From Nocardioides sp. YR527 (GTDB lineage: Bacteria > Actinomycetota > Actinomycetes > Propionibacteriales > Nocardioidaceae), in assembly GCF_900101045.1 (NCBI RefSeq), contig NZ_FNFN01000009.1, positions 124,001 through 188,000 on the forward strand: a stretch of DNA of 64,000 nt, in the 5' to 3' direction. A program made the position numbers and the translations under genes. Position 1 is the first letter of the stretch. Every line of letters begins with the position of its first letter. The notes under the pieces are model-generated. The model did no database searches and was not told the DNA's origin. It saw nothing but the letters and a program-made list of their open reading frames with translations. Shown piece by piece: positions 23,072 to 31,673 of this stretch.

Positions 23072-24427
23072 GTGGCACGCCTTTTCGGCACTGACGGAGT
23101 TCGCGGTCTCGCGAACGGCGAGATCCTCACCGCCTCGCTCGCCCAGAACCTGGCGACATCGGCGGCACTGGTCCTGACCGAGGAACTGCGCGTCTCCGGC
23201 AGCGGACGCAAACCGCTGGCGGTGGTCGGCAACGACTCGCGCGTCTCCGGGCAGTTCCTGCAGGCGACGGTGGCCGGTGGTCTGGCCTCGGCCGGCTGCG
23301 ACGTGATCGACGTCGGCGTGCTGCCGACGCCCGGGGTCGCCTACCTCACCGCGGCCCTCCAGGCCGACCTCGGCGTGGTCATCTCGGCCTCGCACAACCC
23401 GATGCCCGACAACGGCATCAAGTTCCTCCAGCGCGGCGGGCACAAGCTCGACGACGTGCTCGAGGATCGGATCGAGGCACACCTCGACGAGCCCTGGGAC
23501 CGCCCCACCGGCGCGTCGGTGGGCCGGATCTCGACCCACGAGAACCCCGTGGAGACGTACGCGGCCCACCTGATCTCCACGCTGGAGCGCCGCCTCGACG
23601 GGCTGACCGTCGTCGTCGACTGCGCCAACGGCGCGGCCGCTGCCGCGGGTCCGCTGGCCCTGGACCAGGCCGGGGCGAAGGTGATCGCGATCAACGACGT
23701 CAACGACGGCCTCTCGATCAACGACGGGGTCGGTTCGACCCACCCGGAGATGCTCCAGAAGGCGGTCCTCGAGCACGGCGCCGACGTCGGGTTCGCCTGG
23801 GACGGCGACGCCGACCGCTGCCTGGCCGTCGACGGTGACGGCAACCTGGTCGACGGCGACCAGCTCATCGCGATCCTCGCGCTCGGGCTCCACGACGCCC
23901 GCCGGCTCCCGGACGACACCGTCGTCGTCACCGTGATGAGCAACCTCGGCTTCGTCAAGGCGATGGACGCCGCCGGCGTCCATGTGAAGCAGACCGCCGT
24001 GGGTGACCGCTACGTGCTCGAGGAGATGCGCCGCGGCGGCTACGCCATCGGTGGCGAGCAGTCCGGCCACATCATCATGAGCGAGCACGCCACCACCGGC
24101 GACGGCATCCTCACCGCGCTGCACGTCCTGCAGCGGATGACCCTCACCGGGCGCACCCTCGCCGACCTCGCCTCCGTCGTCACCCGCCTCCCGCAGGTCC
24201 TGCTCAACGTCAAGGGCGTCGACAAGGCCCGCTGTAAGACCGACGACGGCCTCCTCGAGGCCGTGGCCGCCGAGGAGACGGCCCTCGCCGGCTCCGGGCG
24301 GATCCTGCTACGTCCCTCGGGCACCGAGAACCTCGTACGCGTCATGGTCGAGGCCCCTACGCATCACGAGGCCGAGGCGTGCGCCGAGCGGCTCGCCGAC
24401 GTCGTGCGCGAGCGGCTCGCTCTCTGA
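23072..24427 (+). CDS. glmM: Phosphoglucosamine mutase
   Basis: 451 residues from a GTG. It converts glucosamine-6-phosphate to glucosamine-1-phosphate for UDP-GlcNAc and peptidoglycan. ARLFGTDGVRGLAN opens the fold; the phosphoserine motif ISASHNPMPDNG has its Ser at residue 107; DGDADRCLAVD binds Mg2+; GGEQSGHII binds sugar, and RPSGTENLVRVMVE binds phosphate. glmS, which makes its substrate, lies 1.2 kb downstream beyond the convergent coaA gene. Confidence 0.97.
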   Translation: MARLFGTDGVRGLANGEILTASLAQNLATSAALVLTEELRVSGSGRKPLAVVGNDSRVSGQFLQATVAGGLASAGCDVIDVGVLPTPGVAYLTAALQADLGVVISASHNPMPDNGIKFLQRGGHKLDDVLEDRIEAHLDEPWDRPTGASVGRISTHENPVETYAAHLISTLERRLDGLTVVVDCANGAAAAAGPLALDQAGAKVIAINDVNDGLSINDGVGSTHPEMLQKAVLEHGADVGFAWDGDADRCLAVDGDGNLVDGDQLIAILALGLHDARRLPDDTVVVTVMSNLGFVKAMDAAGVHVKQTAVGDRYVLEEMRRGGYAIGGEQSGHIIMSEHATTGDGILTALHVLQRMTLTGRTLADLASVVTRLPQVLLNVKGVDKARCKTDDGLLEAVAAEETALAGSGRILLRPSGTENLVRVMVEAPTHHEAEACAERLADVVRERLAL

Positions 24428-24439
24428 CTGGCCACCACC

Positions 24440-24564
24440 GCTGGTCGAGCCGCGAGGCCGCCTGCGGCCGAGCGTGTCGAGACCAACAGGTCCCGTCCGA
24501 GCGCGGAGGGCGCCGTGTTGGTCTCGACACGCCTCCGCCTAGCGGCTCCGGCGGCTCGACCAGC
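24440..24564. repeat. Palindromic repeat family R1, intergenic copy
   Basis: This 125-bp element fills the gap between convergent glmM and coaA. The outer ends are GCTGGTCGAGCC and GGCTCGACCAGC; the inner arms are GTGTCGAGACCAACA and TGTTGGTCTCGACAC around CCCGTCCGAGCGCGGAGGGC. The same two sequence blocks occur at 28193-28312 and 43332-43439, but there with the GTGTTGG block outside and the CTCGACC block inside. Each half contains its own small hairpin, so the whole resembles two inverted REP sequences. Confidence 0.85.
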
Positions 24565-24568
24565 GGGG

Positions 24569-25534
24569 CTAGATCTTGCGGAGGCGCACGTAGCGGACCG
24601 AGTGGTCGCTGTCCTTGCGGAGGACGAGGGTGGCGCGGGAGCGGGTGGGGAGGACGTTCTCGCGGAGGTTGGGACCGTTGATCTCGTTCCAGATCTCGGT
24701 CGCGCGGGTGATGGCCTCGTCGTGGCTCAGGGCCGCATATTTCGTGAAGTAGGACGACGGGTCGCGGAAGGCGGTCTCGCGCAGTCGCAGGAAGCGGTCG
24801 ACGTACCACTGCTTGATGTCGCGCGACCCCGCGTCGACGTAGACGGAGAAGTCGAAGAAGTCCGAGAGCGCCAGCGAGATGGTGCCGTCGGCGCGGACCC
24901 GGGAGGGCTGCAGGACGTTGAGGCCCTCGAGGATGACGATGTCGGGCTTCTTGACGAGCACGGTCTGGTCGGTGACGTCGTAGGTCAGGTGCGAGTAGAT
25001 CGGCGCGCGCACCTCGTCCTCACCCGACTTGAGGTCGACGAGGAAGCGGAGCAGGGCCTTGCGGTCGTACGACTCCGGGAAGCCCTTGCGCTCCATCAGG
25101 CCGCGACGTTCGAGCTCGGCGTTGGGGTAGAGGAACCCGTCGGTGGTCACCAGGGCGACGTTGGGATGCTCGGGCCAGTGGGCGAGCATCTGCTGGAGCA
25201 CACGGGCTGTGGTCGACTTGCCGACGGCGACGGATCCGGCGACGCCGATGACGAACGGGGTACGCTCCGGCATCGTCTTGCCGAGGAACAGCTCCTGCTG
25301 GTCATGGAGCCTGTCCGAGGCGCTCACGTAGAGGCTCAACAGCCGGCTCAGCGGCAGATAGACCTCCTCGACCTCCTTGAGGTCGATCTGGTCGCCCAGG
25401 CCCCGCAGAGACTCGATCTCCGCCTCGGTCAGCGGGCTCTCGGTCTCGGTCGCGAGCTCCGCCCACGCGCTTCGGTCGAGCTCGACGTAGGGCGAAGAGC
25501 CGCGGTCGTCGCCGTGTGGCCCGGGGTGTGACAT
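24569..25534 (-). CDS. coaA: Pantothenate kinase, type I
   Basis: 321 residues. It phosphorylates pantothenate with ATP, the first step of CoA synthesis. The Walker A motif GVAGSVAVGKST is at residues 97-108, and VTTDGFLYPNAEL, RKGFPESYD and the substrate strip YSHLTYDV follow; DIVILEGLNVLQ is the Walker B-like segment. The ATG at 25534 is chosen because upstream residues are not protein-like and would run into glmS. Divergent from glmS with about 70 bases between the starts. Confidence 0.96.
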   Translation of the reverse strand: MSHPGPHGDDRGSSPYVELDRSAWAELATETESPLTEAEIESLRGLGDQIDLKEVEEVYLPLSRLLSLYVSASDRLHDQQELFLGKTMPERTPFVIGVAGSVAVGKSTTARVLQQMLAHWPEHPNVALVTTDGFLYPNAELERRGLMERKGFPESYDRKALLRFLVDLKSGEDEVRAPIYSHLTYDVTDQTVLVKKPDIVILEGLNVLQPSRVRADGTISLALSDFFDFSVYVDAGSRDIKQWYVDRFLRLRETAFRDPSSYFTKYAALSHDEAITRATEIWNEINGPNLRENVLPTRSRATLVLRKDSDHSVRYVRLRKI

Positions 25535-25604
25535 GGCAACGATTGTTACGCACATGCGCCGCCGCTTCCTGCTGGGGTCCACGAGAGCCGTAGGATCAGC
25601 CGCC

Positions 25605-27452
25605 ATGTGCGGCATCGTTGGGTACGTCGGAGACCGGTCGGCGCAGGGCGTCGTGATCGATGGCCTGCGGCGGTTGGAGTACCGCGGCTACGACTCGGCC
25701 GGGATCGCGCTGATCTCGGCTGACGGGGCCTTGGCGGTGGACAAGAGGGCCGGCAAGCTCGCCAACCTGGAGAAGGCGATCGCGGGCACACCGCTGCCGG
25801 CGTCGACGACCGGGATCGGCCACACCCGCTGGGCGACCCACGGCGGTCCGACCGACGACAACGCCCACCCGCACGTCGGCCGCACCGGCCGGGTCGCGGT
25901 CGTCCACAACGGGATCATCGAGAACTTCGCCGAGCTGCGGGCCTCGCTGGAGACCGAGGGCCACGAGTTCAGCTCGCAGACCGACACCGAGGTGGCCGCC
26001 CACCTGCTCGAGCGCGAGGTCGTCGGCGGGGCCGACCTGACCGTCGCGATGCAGCGGGTCTGCTCGATCCTCGACGGAGCGTTCACCTTCGTCGCGATCG
26101 ACGCGTCCGACCCCGACCGGGTCGTCGCCGCGCGCCGTAACAGCCCGCTCGTGGTCGGTCTGGGCGAGGGGGAGTCGTTTCTCGGCTCCGACGTCGCCGC
26201 CTTCATCGAGCACACCCGCGAGGCGATGGAGCTCGACCAGGACCAGGTCGTCACGATCACCCGGTCCGGTGCCACGGTCACCAACTTCGACGGCACCCCT
26301 GCCGAGGGCCGCCGCTTCCACGTCGACTGGGATCTGGCCGCCGCCGAGAAGGACGGCCACGACTGGTTCATGCGCAAGGAGATCCTCGAGCAGCCTCGTG
26401 CTGTCGCGGACTCGCTGCTGGGGCGACGTACGCCTTCGGGGTCTCTCCATCTCGACGAGATGCGGCTCGACGACGACGAGCTGCGCGAGGTCACCAAGAT
26501 CATCATCATCGCCGCGGGGACGTCGTTCTACGCCGGCATGGTCGCGAAGTACGCCATCGAGCACTGGTGCCGGATCTCGGTCGAGGTCGAGCTGGCCTCC
26601 GAGTTCCGCTACCGCGACCCGATCCTCGACAACTCCACCCTGGTGGTGGCGATCTCGCAGTCCGGCGAGACCGCCGACACCCTCCAGGCGATCCGGCACG
26701 CGCGCTCGCAGCGCTCGAAGGTGCTGGCGATCTGCAACACCAACGGCTCCACGATCCCGCGCGAGTCCGACGCGGTCATCTACACCCACGCCGGCCCGGA
26801 GATCGGGGTCGCCTCGACCAAGGGGTACGTCACCCAGCTGGTCGCCTGCTACCTGCTCGCGCTCTACCTGGCGCAGGTCAAGGGCACGATGTACGGCGAC
26901 GAGATCGACGGCGTGATGACCCAGCTCGAGGCGATGCCCGACGCCGTGGCGAAGGTGTTGGAGACCGCGCCGCAGGTCTACGACCTGGCGCGTGAGTACG
27001 CCGATCGCCGCGCATTCCTGTTCCTGGGCCGCCACGCCGGCTATCCGGTGGCGCTCGAGGGTGCGCTGAAGCTCAAGGAGCTCGCCTACCTGCACGCCGA
27101 GGGGTTCGCCGCCGGTGAACTCAAGCACGGTCCGATCGCGCTGGTCGAGGAGGGCCTGCCGATCTGGTGCATCGTGCCGCCGCGCGGCCGCGACTTCCTG
27201 CACGACAAGATGCGCTCGGGGATCATGGAGGTGCGCGCTCGCGGCGCCCGCACCATCGCCCTGGTCGAGGAGGGCGACGACTCGGTCGACTCGGTCTCCG
27301 ACACGATCATCCGGCTGCCCAAGGTGCCGGTGCTCCTGCAGCCGCTCGTCGCGGTCGTGCCGATGCAGCTCTTCGCCTGCCAGCTCGCCACCGAGCTCGG
27401 CTACGACGTGGACCAGCCGCGCAACCTCGCCAAGTCCGTCACGGTCGAGTGA
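25605..27452 (+). CDS. glmS: Glutamine-fructose-6-phosphate aminotransferase (isomerizing)
   Basis: 615 residues. It makes glucosamine-6-phosphate from fructose-6-phosphate and glutamine. After removal of Met, Cys2 (MCGIVGYVG) is the glutaminase nucleophile; TRWATHGGPTDDNAHPH and the following segment form the ammonia-releasing half. Two SIS sugar-binding domains follow (AAGTSFYAG, ISQSGETADT; LGRHAGYPVALEGALKLKEL). The C-terminus DQPRNLAKSVTVE is the invariant tail. No glmS ribozyme is expected or seen. Confidence 0.97.
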   Translation: MCGIVGYVGDRSAQGVVIDGLRRLEYRGYDSAGIALISADGALAVDKRAGKLANLEKAIAGTPLPASTTGIGHTRWATHGGPTDDNAHPHVGRTGRVAVVHNGIIENFAELRASLETEGHEFSSQTDTEVAAHLLEREVVGGADLTVAMQRVCSILDGAFTFVAIDASDPDRVVAARRNSPLVVGLGEGESFLGSDVAAFIEHTREAMELDQDQVVTITRSGATVTNFDGTPAEGRRFHVDWDLAAAEKDGHDWFMRKEILEQPRAVADSLLGRRTPSGSLHLDEMRLDDDELREVTKIIIIAAGTSFYAGMVAKYAIEHWCRISVEVELASEFRYRDPILDNSTLVVAISQSGETADTLQAIRHARSQRSKVLAICNTNGSTIPRESDAVIYTHAGPEIGVASTKGYVTQLVACYLLALYLAQVKGTMYGDEIDGVMTQLEAMPDAVAKVLETAPQVYDLAREYADRRAFLFLGRHAGYPVALEGALKLKELAYLHAEGFAAGELKHGPIALVEEGLPIWCIVPPRGRDFLHDKMRSGIMEVRARGARTIALVEEGDDSVDSVSDTIIRLPKVPVLLQPLVAVVPMQLFACQLATELGYDVDQPRNLAKSVTVE

Positions 27453-27465
27453 TGGCGGTCCACTG

Positions 27466-27819
27466 ATGGCTGTCCTCGGAGTCGGGATCGACGTCTGCGA
27501 CCTGGAGCGCTTCGAAGAGTCGCTGGAGCGTACGCCGCGGCTGCGCGAGCGCCTGTTCACGCCCGCCGAGGCGACGAAGCCGATGGCCTCGCTGGCGGCC
27601 CGGTTCGCCGCGAAGGAGGCGCTCGCCAAGGCGCTCGGCGCGCCGCAGGGGATGGAGTGGCACGACGCCGAGGTGATCTCGGAGTCCTCCGGACAGCCGC
27701 GCTTCGAGCTCCGCGGGACCGTGCTGGCGCAGGCCACGAAGCTCGGCGTCGCCACCGTCCACCTCTCGCTCTCCCACGACGCCGGCATCGCCTCGGCGAT
27801 GGTCGTCCTGGAGGACTGA
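27466..27819 (+). CDS. acpS: Holo-acyl-carrier-protein synthase
   Basis: 117 residues. It moves 4'-phosphopantetheine from CoA to the acyl carrier protein. GVGIDVCDLERF near residues 5-16 supplies the Mg2+-binding Asp, and RFAAKEALAKAL supplies the second metal ligand Glu and Lys; HLSLSHDAGIASAMVV closes the fold. It starts 13 bases after glmS and is cotranscribed with it. Confidence 0.95.
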   Translation: MAVLGVGIDVCDLERFEESLERTPRLRERLFTPAEATKPMASLAARFAAKEALAKALGAPQGMEWHDAEVISESSGQPRFELRGTVLAQATKLGVATVHLSLSHDAGIASAMVVLED

Positions 27820-27880
27820 CGGGGCTTGTTCGAGCCCTACGGCCCAGCCCCGCCAGCGCATGGGCGCGTAGGCTTGGACC

Positions 27881-29371
27881 ATGCGGCGTGCGCACTCGGT
27901 TGAGCAGGTCAGAGCGGCAGAGAAGGCCTTGATGGCGAGCCTGCCAGACGGTGCCCTGATGCAGCGTGCGGCGGCCGGGCTGGCCTACGCGGTCATCGGC
28001 CACCTGCGTGGGCTGGGTCTCGGCGGGGTCTACGGCAAGCGCGTCGTGCTCCTGGTCGGGAGCGGCGACAACGGCGGAGACGCGTTGTACGCCGGGGCGA
28101 TCCTTGCGCGCCGTGGCGTACAGGTCGAGGCGTGGTTGCTGGCGGACCGGGCGCATTCGGGTGGGGTCGCTGCGCTCAAGGCGGCGGGAGGTGACTGTGT
28201 TGGTCTCGACACGGATTCGCTCGTCCCTCACGAATCCGGCTCGACCAGCGGCCCGCTCGTCGGTCGAGCCGCCGGAGCCGATAGGCGGAGGCGTGTCGAG
28301 ACCAACACAGTCGATCTCGTGGTCGACGGGATCGTCGGGATCGGCGGGAAGCCTGGGCTGCGGCCGGATGCCGAGGAGGCGCTGGCGATGCTGGCCGGGG
28401 TTCCGGTGGTGTCCGTGGACACACCGAGCGGGGTCTGCGTCGACACCGGCGAGATCGACGGCGCGCACGTGACCGCTGACCTGACGGTCACCTTCGGAAC
28501 CCACAAGCCGTGTCATCTGCTCGACCCGGCCGCCTCGGCGTGCGGAACGGTGCAGCTGGTCGACATCGGCCTCCGGCTCCCGAAGCCGGTGATCGAGAGC
28601 CTCGAGGCCGCCGATGTGGCAGACCTGGTGCCGCGTCCCGCGCCGGACGGGCACAAGTACACCCGCGGCGTGGTCGGTCTTCGCGTCGGCAGCGCCACCT
28701 ATCCCGGTGCCGCGCTGCTGGCCGTCTCCGGCGCCAACACCGGACTGGCCGGGATGGTCCGCTACGTCGGCACCGCCTCGGAATGGGTCAAGCGGCACAA
28801 CCCGGAGGTCGTCGGCGACGGCCAGGCACAGGCCTGGGTCGTCGGCTCCGGCAGCGCCGACGGCGCCAACAGCGCGCTCGCGTTCGCCCGGGCGAGCGGC
28901 GTACCTCTGGTCATCGACGCCGACAGCCTGCGCGCGTTGAACGGGCCGCTCGGGGTGCCCGCGATCCTGACTCCGCACGCGGGCGAGCTCGCGGCGCTGA
29001 TCCGAGAAGATCGGGGCGACGTCGAGGCTCGTCCGCTGCACTACGCGCGGCTCGCGGCCAAGCGGTTCGATGCGGTGGTGCTGCTCAAGGGGCGGCGCAC
29101 CACGATCGCCTCACCTGACCCCGACGCGCCGGTACGGGTCAACACCACGGGCACCTCCTGGCTGGCCACCGCCGGCTCGGGGGATGTGCTCGGCGGGCTG
29201 ATCGGGTCGCTGCTCGCGGCGGGGCTCGCGCCCATCGATGCCGCGTCTGCCGGGGCTTGGCTGCACGGGACCGCAGCCACTCTCGCGAGCGCGGGTGGGC
29301 CGGTGACCGCGAGCGGCGTGGCCGCGGCGATACCCGCCGTTATCCGATCCCTTCCTGCTGTCTCGAGTTAG
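27881..29371 (+). CDS. nnr: Bifunctional NAD(P)HX epimerase/ADP-dependent dehydratase with in-frame palindromic insert
   Basis: 496 residues repairing hydrated NAD(P)H. The N-terminal YjeF_N epimerase half has SGDNGGDALY (about 61-70) and DGIVGIGGK (about 149-157); the C-terminal ribokinase-like dehydratase half has ILTPHAGELAAL, VLLKGRRTTI and the catalytic TAGSGDVLGG. Between ALKAAGG and DLVVDG, residues about 105-144 (DCVGLDT...RRRRVETNTV) are encoded by repeat family R1 and are absent from ordinary members. The insertion keeps the frame and lies in a loop before the DGI strand, so the enzyme may still work. It sits in the usual actinobacterial place between acpS and alr. Confidence 0.93.
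   Translation: MRRAHSVEQVRAAEKALMASLPDGALMQRAAAGLAYAVIGHLRGLGLGGVYGKRVVLLVGSGDNGGDALYAGAILARRGVQVEAWLLADRAHSGGVAALKAAGGDCVGLDTDSLVPHESGSTSGPLVGRAAGADRRRRVETNTVDLVVDGIVGIGGKPGLRPDAEEALAMLAGVPVVSVDTPSGVCVDTGEIDGAHVTADLTVTFGTHKPCHLLDPAASACGTVQLVDIGLRLPKPVIESLEAADVADLVPRPAPDGHKYTRGVVGLRVGSATYPGAALLAVSGANTGLAGMVRYVGTASEWVKRHNPEVVGDGQAQAWVVGSGSADGANSALAFARASGVPLVIDADSLRALNGPLGVPAILTPHAGELAALIREDRGDVEARPLHYARLAAKRFDAVVLLKGRRTTIASPDPDAPVRVNTTGTSWLATAGSGDVLGGLIGSLLAAGLAPIDAASAGAWLHGTAATLASAGGPVTASGVAAAIPAVIRSLPAVSS
28193..28312. repeat. Palindromic repeat family R1, in-frame copy inside the nnr gene
   Basis: 120 bp with perfect 21-base ends: GACTGTGTTGGTCTCGACAC... at 28193-28213 and its reverse complement at 28292-28312. 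The interior holds CGGCTCGACCAGCGG and CGGTCGAGCCGCCGG facing each other, plus CTCCGGC/TAGGCGGAGG sequences shared with the intergenic copy. Length is a multiple of three, and no stop codon occurs in the host frame, so it adds 40 codons. Confidence 0.92.
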
Positions 29372-29391
29372 CAACAACTATCCTTGACGCC

Positions 29392-30579
29392 ATGTCACCG
29401 AGCCCAGCGCCTCGGGCTCCGCTTCGGCGAGCCGAGATCGTCATCGACCTCGCCGCGATCCGACACAACGTCTCGCGGCTGCGGGAGCACCTGCGCACGC
29501 CGATCATGACGGTGGTCAAGGCCGACGGCTACGGGCACGGTCTGGTCGAGGCCGGGCGGGCCGCCCGCGAGGGCGGCGCGGACTGGCTCGGCGTGGCCTC
29601 GGCCGACGAGGCGCTCGCGCTGCGCGCGGCCGGCGACGAGGGCCGGCTGCTGGCCTGGCTGATCATGCCCAGCGAGCCCGCCGAGGAGCTCGTGGCCGCG
29701 GACATCGACGTCACTGCCTACACGATCGCCGACCTGGAGAAGTACGCCGCCGCCGGCGACACCCTGGGCCGAACGCCGCGGGTGCAGCTCAAGGTCGACA
29801 CCGGACTCTCCCGGGGCGGCGCGGCGTTCGCCGACTGGTCGAAGCTGGTCGGGCTGGCGCGCATCCTGGAGGCCGAGGGGGCGATCCGGGTCACCGGGAT
29901 CTGGTCGCACTTCAGCGCCAGCGAGAACACCGCCGATCCGGCCAGCGCCCTCCAGGAGAAGGTTTTCGGCGAGGCGCTCGCCGTCGCCGAGGAGGCCGGT
30001 CTCCGGCCCGAGGTGCGTCACCTCGCCAACTCGGCGGGAGCGCTGCTTCGCCCCAGCGCGCGGCTCGACCTGGTTCGGGTCGGGATCGCGACGTACGGCA
30101 TCGACCCGGCGCCCGGCGTCGAGGGATCGCCGTGGGCCGAGCTCGGACTCGTCCCGGCGATGACCGTGCGGGCCGAGCTGGCGCTGGTGAAGCCGATCGA
30201 GGCCGGTGCGGGTGTCTCCTACAACCACACCTGGGTGGCCGAGGAGCCCACGACGGTGGGGCTGGTCCCCGTCGGGTACGCCGAGGGCATCCAGCGTCGT
30301 GCCGGGAACCGCGCCGAGGTGTGGATCGACGGAACCCGATACCCGGTGCGTGGCACCGTCTGCATGGACCAGATCGTCGTCGATCTCGGGGAGGCTTCGG
30401 TCGAACGCGGTGCCGAGGTGGTCCTGTGGGGCACCGGTGCCGATGGCGAGCCGACCGCCCAGGACTGGGCCGAGGCGAGCGAGACCATCGCCTACGAGGT
30501 CGTCACCAGGATCGGAGGACGGATGAAGCGCCGTTATGTTGACACAGACGTCGACACCGAGCAGGGAGGCGACAGATGA
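29392..30579 (+). CDS. alr: Alanine racemase
   Basis: 395 residues. A PLP enzyme that makes D-alanine for peptidoglycan. The PLP-binding Lys43 is in VVKADGYGHG, and the second catalytic base Tyr is in GVSYNHTW; VRVGIATYGIDP and GTVCMDQIVVDLG complete the barrel and C-terminal beta domain. It heads an operon with overlapping stops: its last codons overlap the ATG of the next gene (ATGA). Confidence 0.96.
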   Translation: MSPSPAPRAPLRRAEIVIDLAAIRHNVSRLREHLRTPIMTVVKADGYGHGLVEAGRAAREGGADWLGVASADEALALRAAGDEGRLLAWLIMPSEPAEELVAADIDVTAYTIADLEKYAAAGDTLGRTPRVQLKVDTGLSRGGAAFADWSKLVGLARILEAEGAIRVTGIWSHFSASENTADPASALQEKVFGEALAVAEEAGLRPEVRHLANSAGALLRPSARLDLVRVGIATYGIDPAPGVEGSPWAELGLVPAMTVRAELALVKPIEAGAGVSYNHTWVAEEPTTVGLVPVGYAEGIQRRAGNRAEVWIDGTRYPVRGTVCMDQIVVDLGEASVERGAEVVLWGTGADGEPTAQDWAEASETIAYEVVTRIGGRMKRRYVDTDVDTEQGGDR

Positions 30580-31673
30580 GCAGCATCGCAGGACGGATCG
30601 GCCAGATCGCGGCGGGGACTCTGGGAGCGGCAGCGGTCGCTGCCGCGGCCCGCGGCGCGGTGGTGGTCAGGAAGCGCCGCCGCGCGATCGAGGAACGCCC
30701 CGAGGACCGGACCCCGCTCGGTACGCTGCGGTCCTGCCCGGTCACCGTGGTGACCTCCGACGGCGTACCTCTTCATGTCGAGGTCGACGAGGTCGACCCG
30801 GCTCACACGCATCCCGGCGAGGCGAACGGGGTGACGCTCGTCTTCGTGCACGGCTACTGCCTCAACCTCGACTGCTGGCACTTCCAGCGCGCCGCCTACC
30901 GTGGCCTGGTGCGGTCGGTCTTCTACGACCAGCGCAGCCACGGCCGCAGCGGCCGCTCCTCGCTGGGCAACGCCACCATCGACCAGCTCGGTGACGACCT
31001 GCTCCGGGTGCTGGACGCGGTCGTGCCGGAGGGTCCGGTGATCCTGGTCGGACACTCGATGGGCGGGATGACGATCGCCGCGCTCGCCGAGGACCACCCC
31101 GAGCTGTTCGCGCCGTACGACAAGGGTGGCCGCATCATCGGCACCGCCCTGATCTCGACGACCGCTGGTGGTCTCGACCCGAGTCGGCTGCTGATCCCGG
31201 TGCTCCCGGCCAAGCTGTCCGGCGGGATCGCCAACAGCACCATGCGGACGCTGGCCCGGGGACACGGGATCGTCGACCGATTCCGTGTCATGGGGTCGGC
31301 GGTGGCGACCGTCTTCACCGATGTGTTCGCCTTCGGGGACGAGGTGCCGGAGACGTACGTCGAGTTCGTGGACGGACTGCTCTCGCAGACGCCGTTCGAG
31401 GTCGTCGCGGAGTTCTTCCCGAGCTTCCGTGCGCTGGACAAGTTCGAGTCGATCGCCACGCTCGGCCGGGTGCCGACCACGATCATCTGCGGCACCGCCG
31501 ACCGGCTGACCTCGGTCGGCCACAGCCGCAAGCTGCACTCCTACATCCCGGGCTCCCGGCTGGTCGAGTGTGAGAAGGCCGGCCACATGGTCATCCTCGA
31601 GCGGCACGGTCAGGTCAACGCCGAGCTCGACCAGCTGCTCGCCTCGGCCACCCGGGATGCGGCCTCGGCATGA
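30576..31673 (+). CDS. Alpha/beta-hydrolase with N-terminal hydrophobic segment
   Basis: 365 residues. A hydrophobic Ala-rich segment near residues 11-30 (IAAGTLGAAAVAAAARGAVV) followed by KRRR may anchor it to the membrane. The hydrolase core has the oxyanion motif HGYCLNLDCW, the nucleophile elbow GHSMGG, Asp in ICGTADRL and His in KAGHMVILE. It lies between alr and tsaE in many actinobacteria. The substrate is unknown; esterase or lipase-type activity is likely. Confidence 0.9.
   Translation: MSSIAGRIGQIAAGTLGAAAVAAAARGAVVVRKRRRAIEERPEDRTPLGTLRSCPVTVVTSDGVPLHVEVDEVDPAHTHPGEANGVTLVFVHGYCLNLDCWHFQRAAYRGLVRSVFYDQRSHGRSGRSSLGNATIDQLGDDLLRVLDAVVPEGPVILVGHSMGGMTIAALAEDHPELFAPYDKGGRIIGTALISTTAGGLDPSRLLIPVLPAKLSGGIANSTMRTLARGHGIVDRFRVMGSAVATVFTDVFAFGDEVPETYVEFVDGLLSQTPFEVVAEFFPSFRALDKFESIATLGRVPTTIICGTADRLTSVGHSRKLHSYIPGSRLVECEKAGHMVILERHGQVNAELDQLLASATRDAASA

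Noticed and set aside
24440..24564. Rho-independent terminator only
   Set aside because: It is far longer than needed and shares its sequence blocks with two copies inside genes, so it is better described as a repeat element that may also terminate.
25535..25604. glmS ribozyme or riboswitch
   Set aside because: Only about 70 bases separate coaA and glmS and no ribozyme-like structure is visible; these ribozymes are mainly known in Firmicutes.
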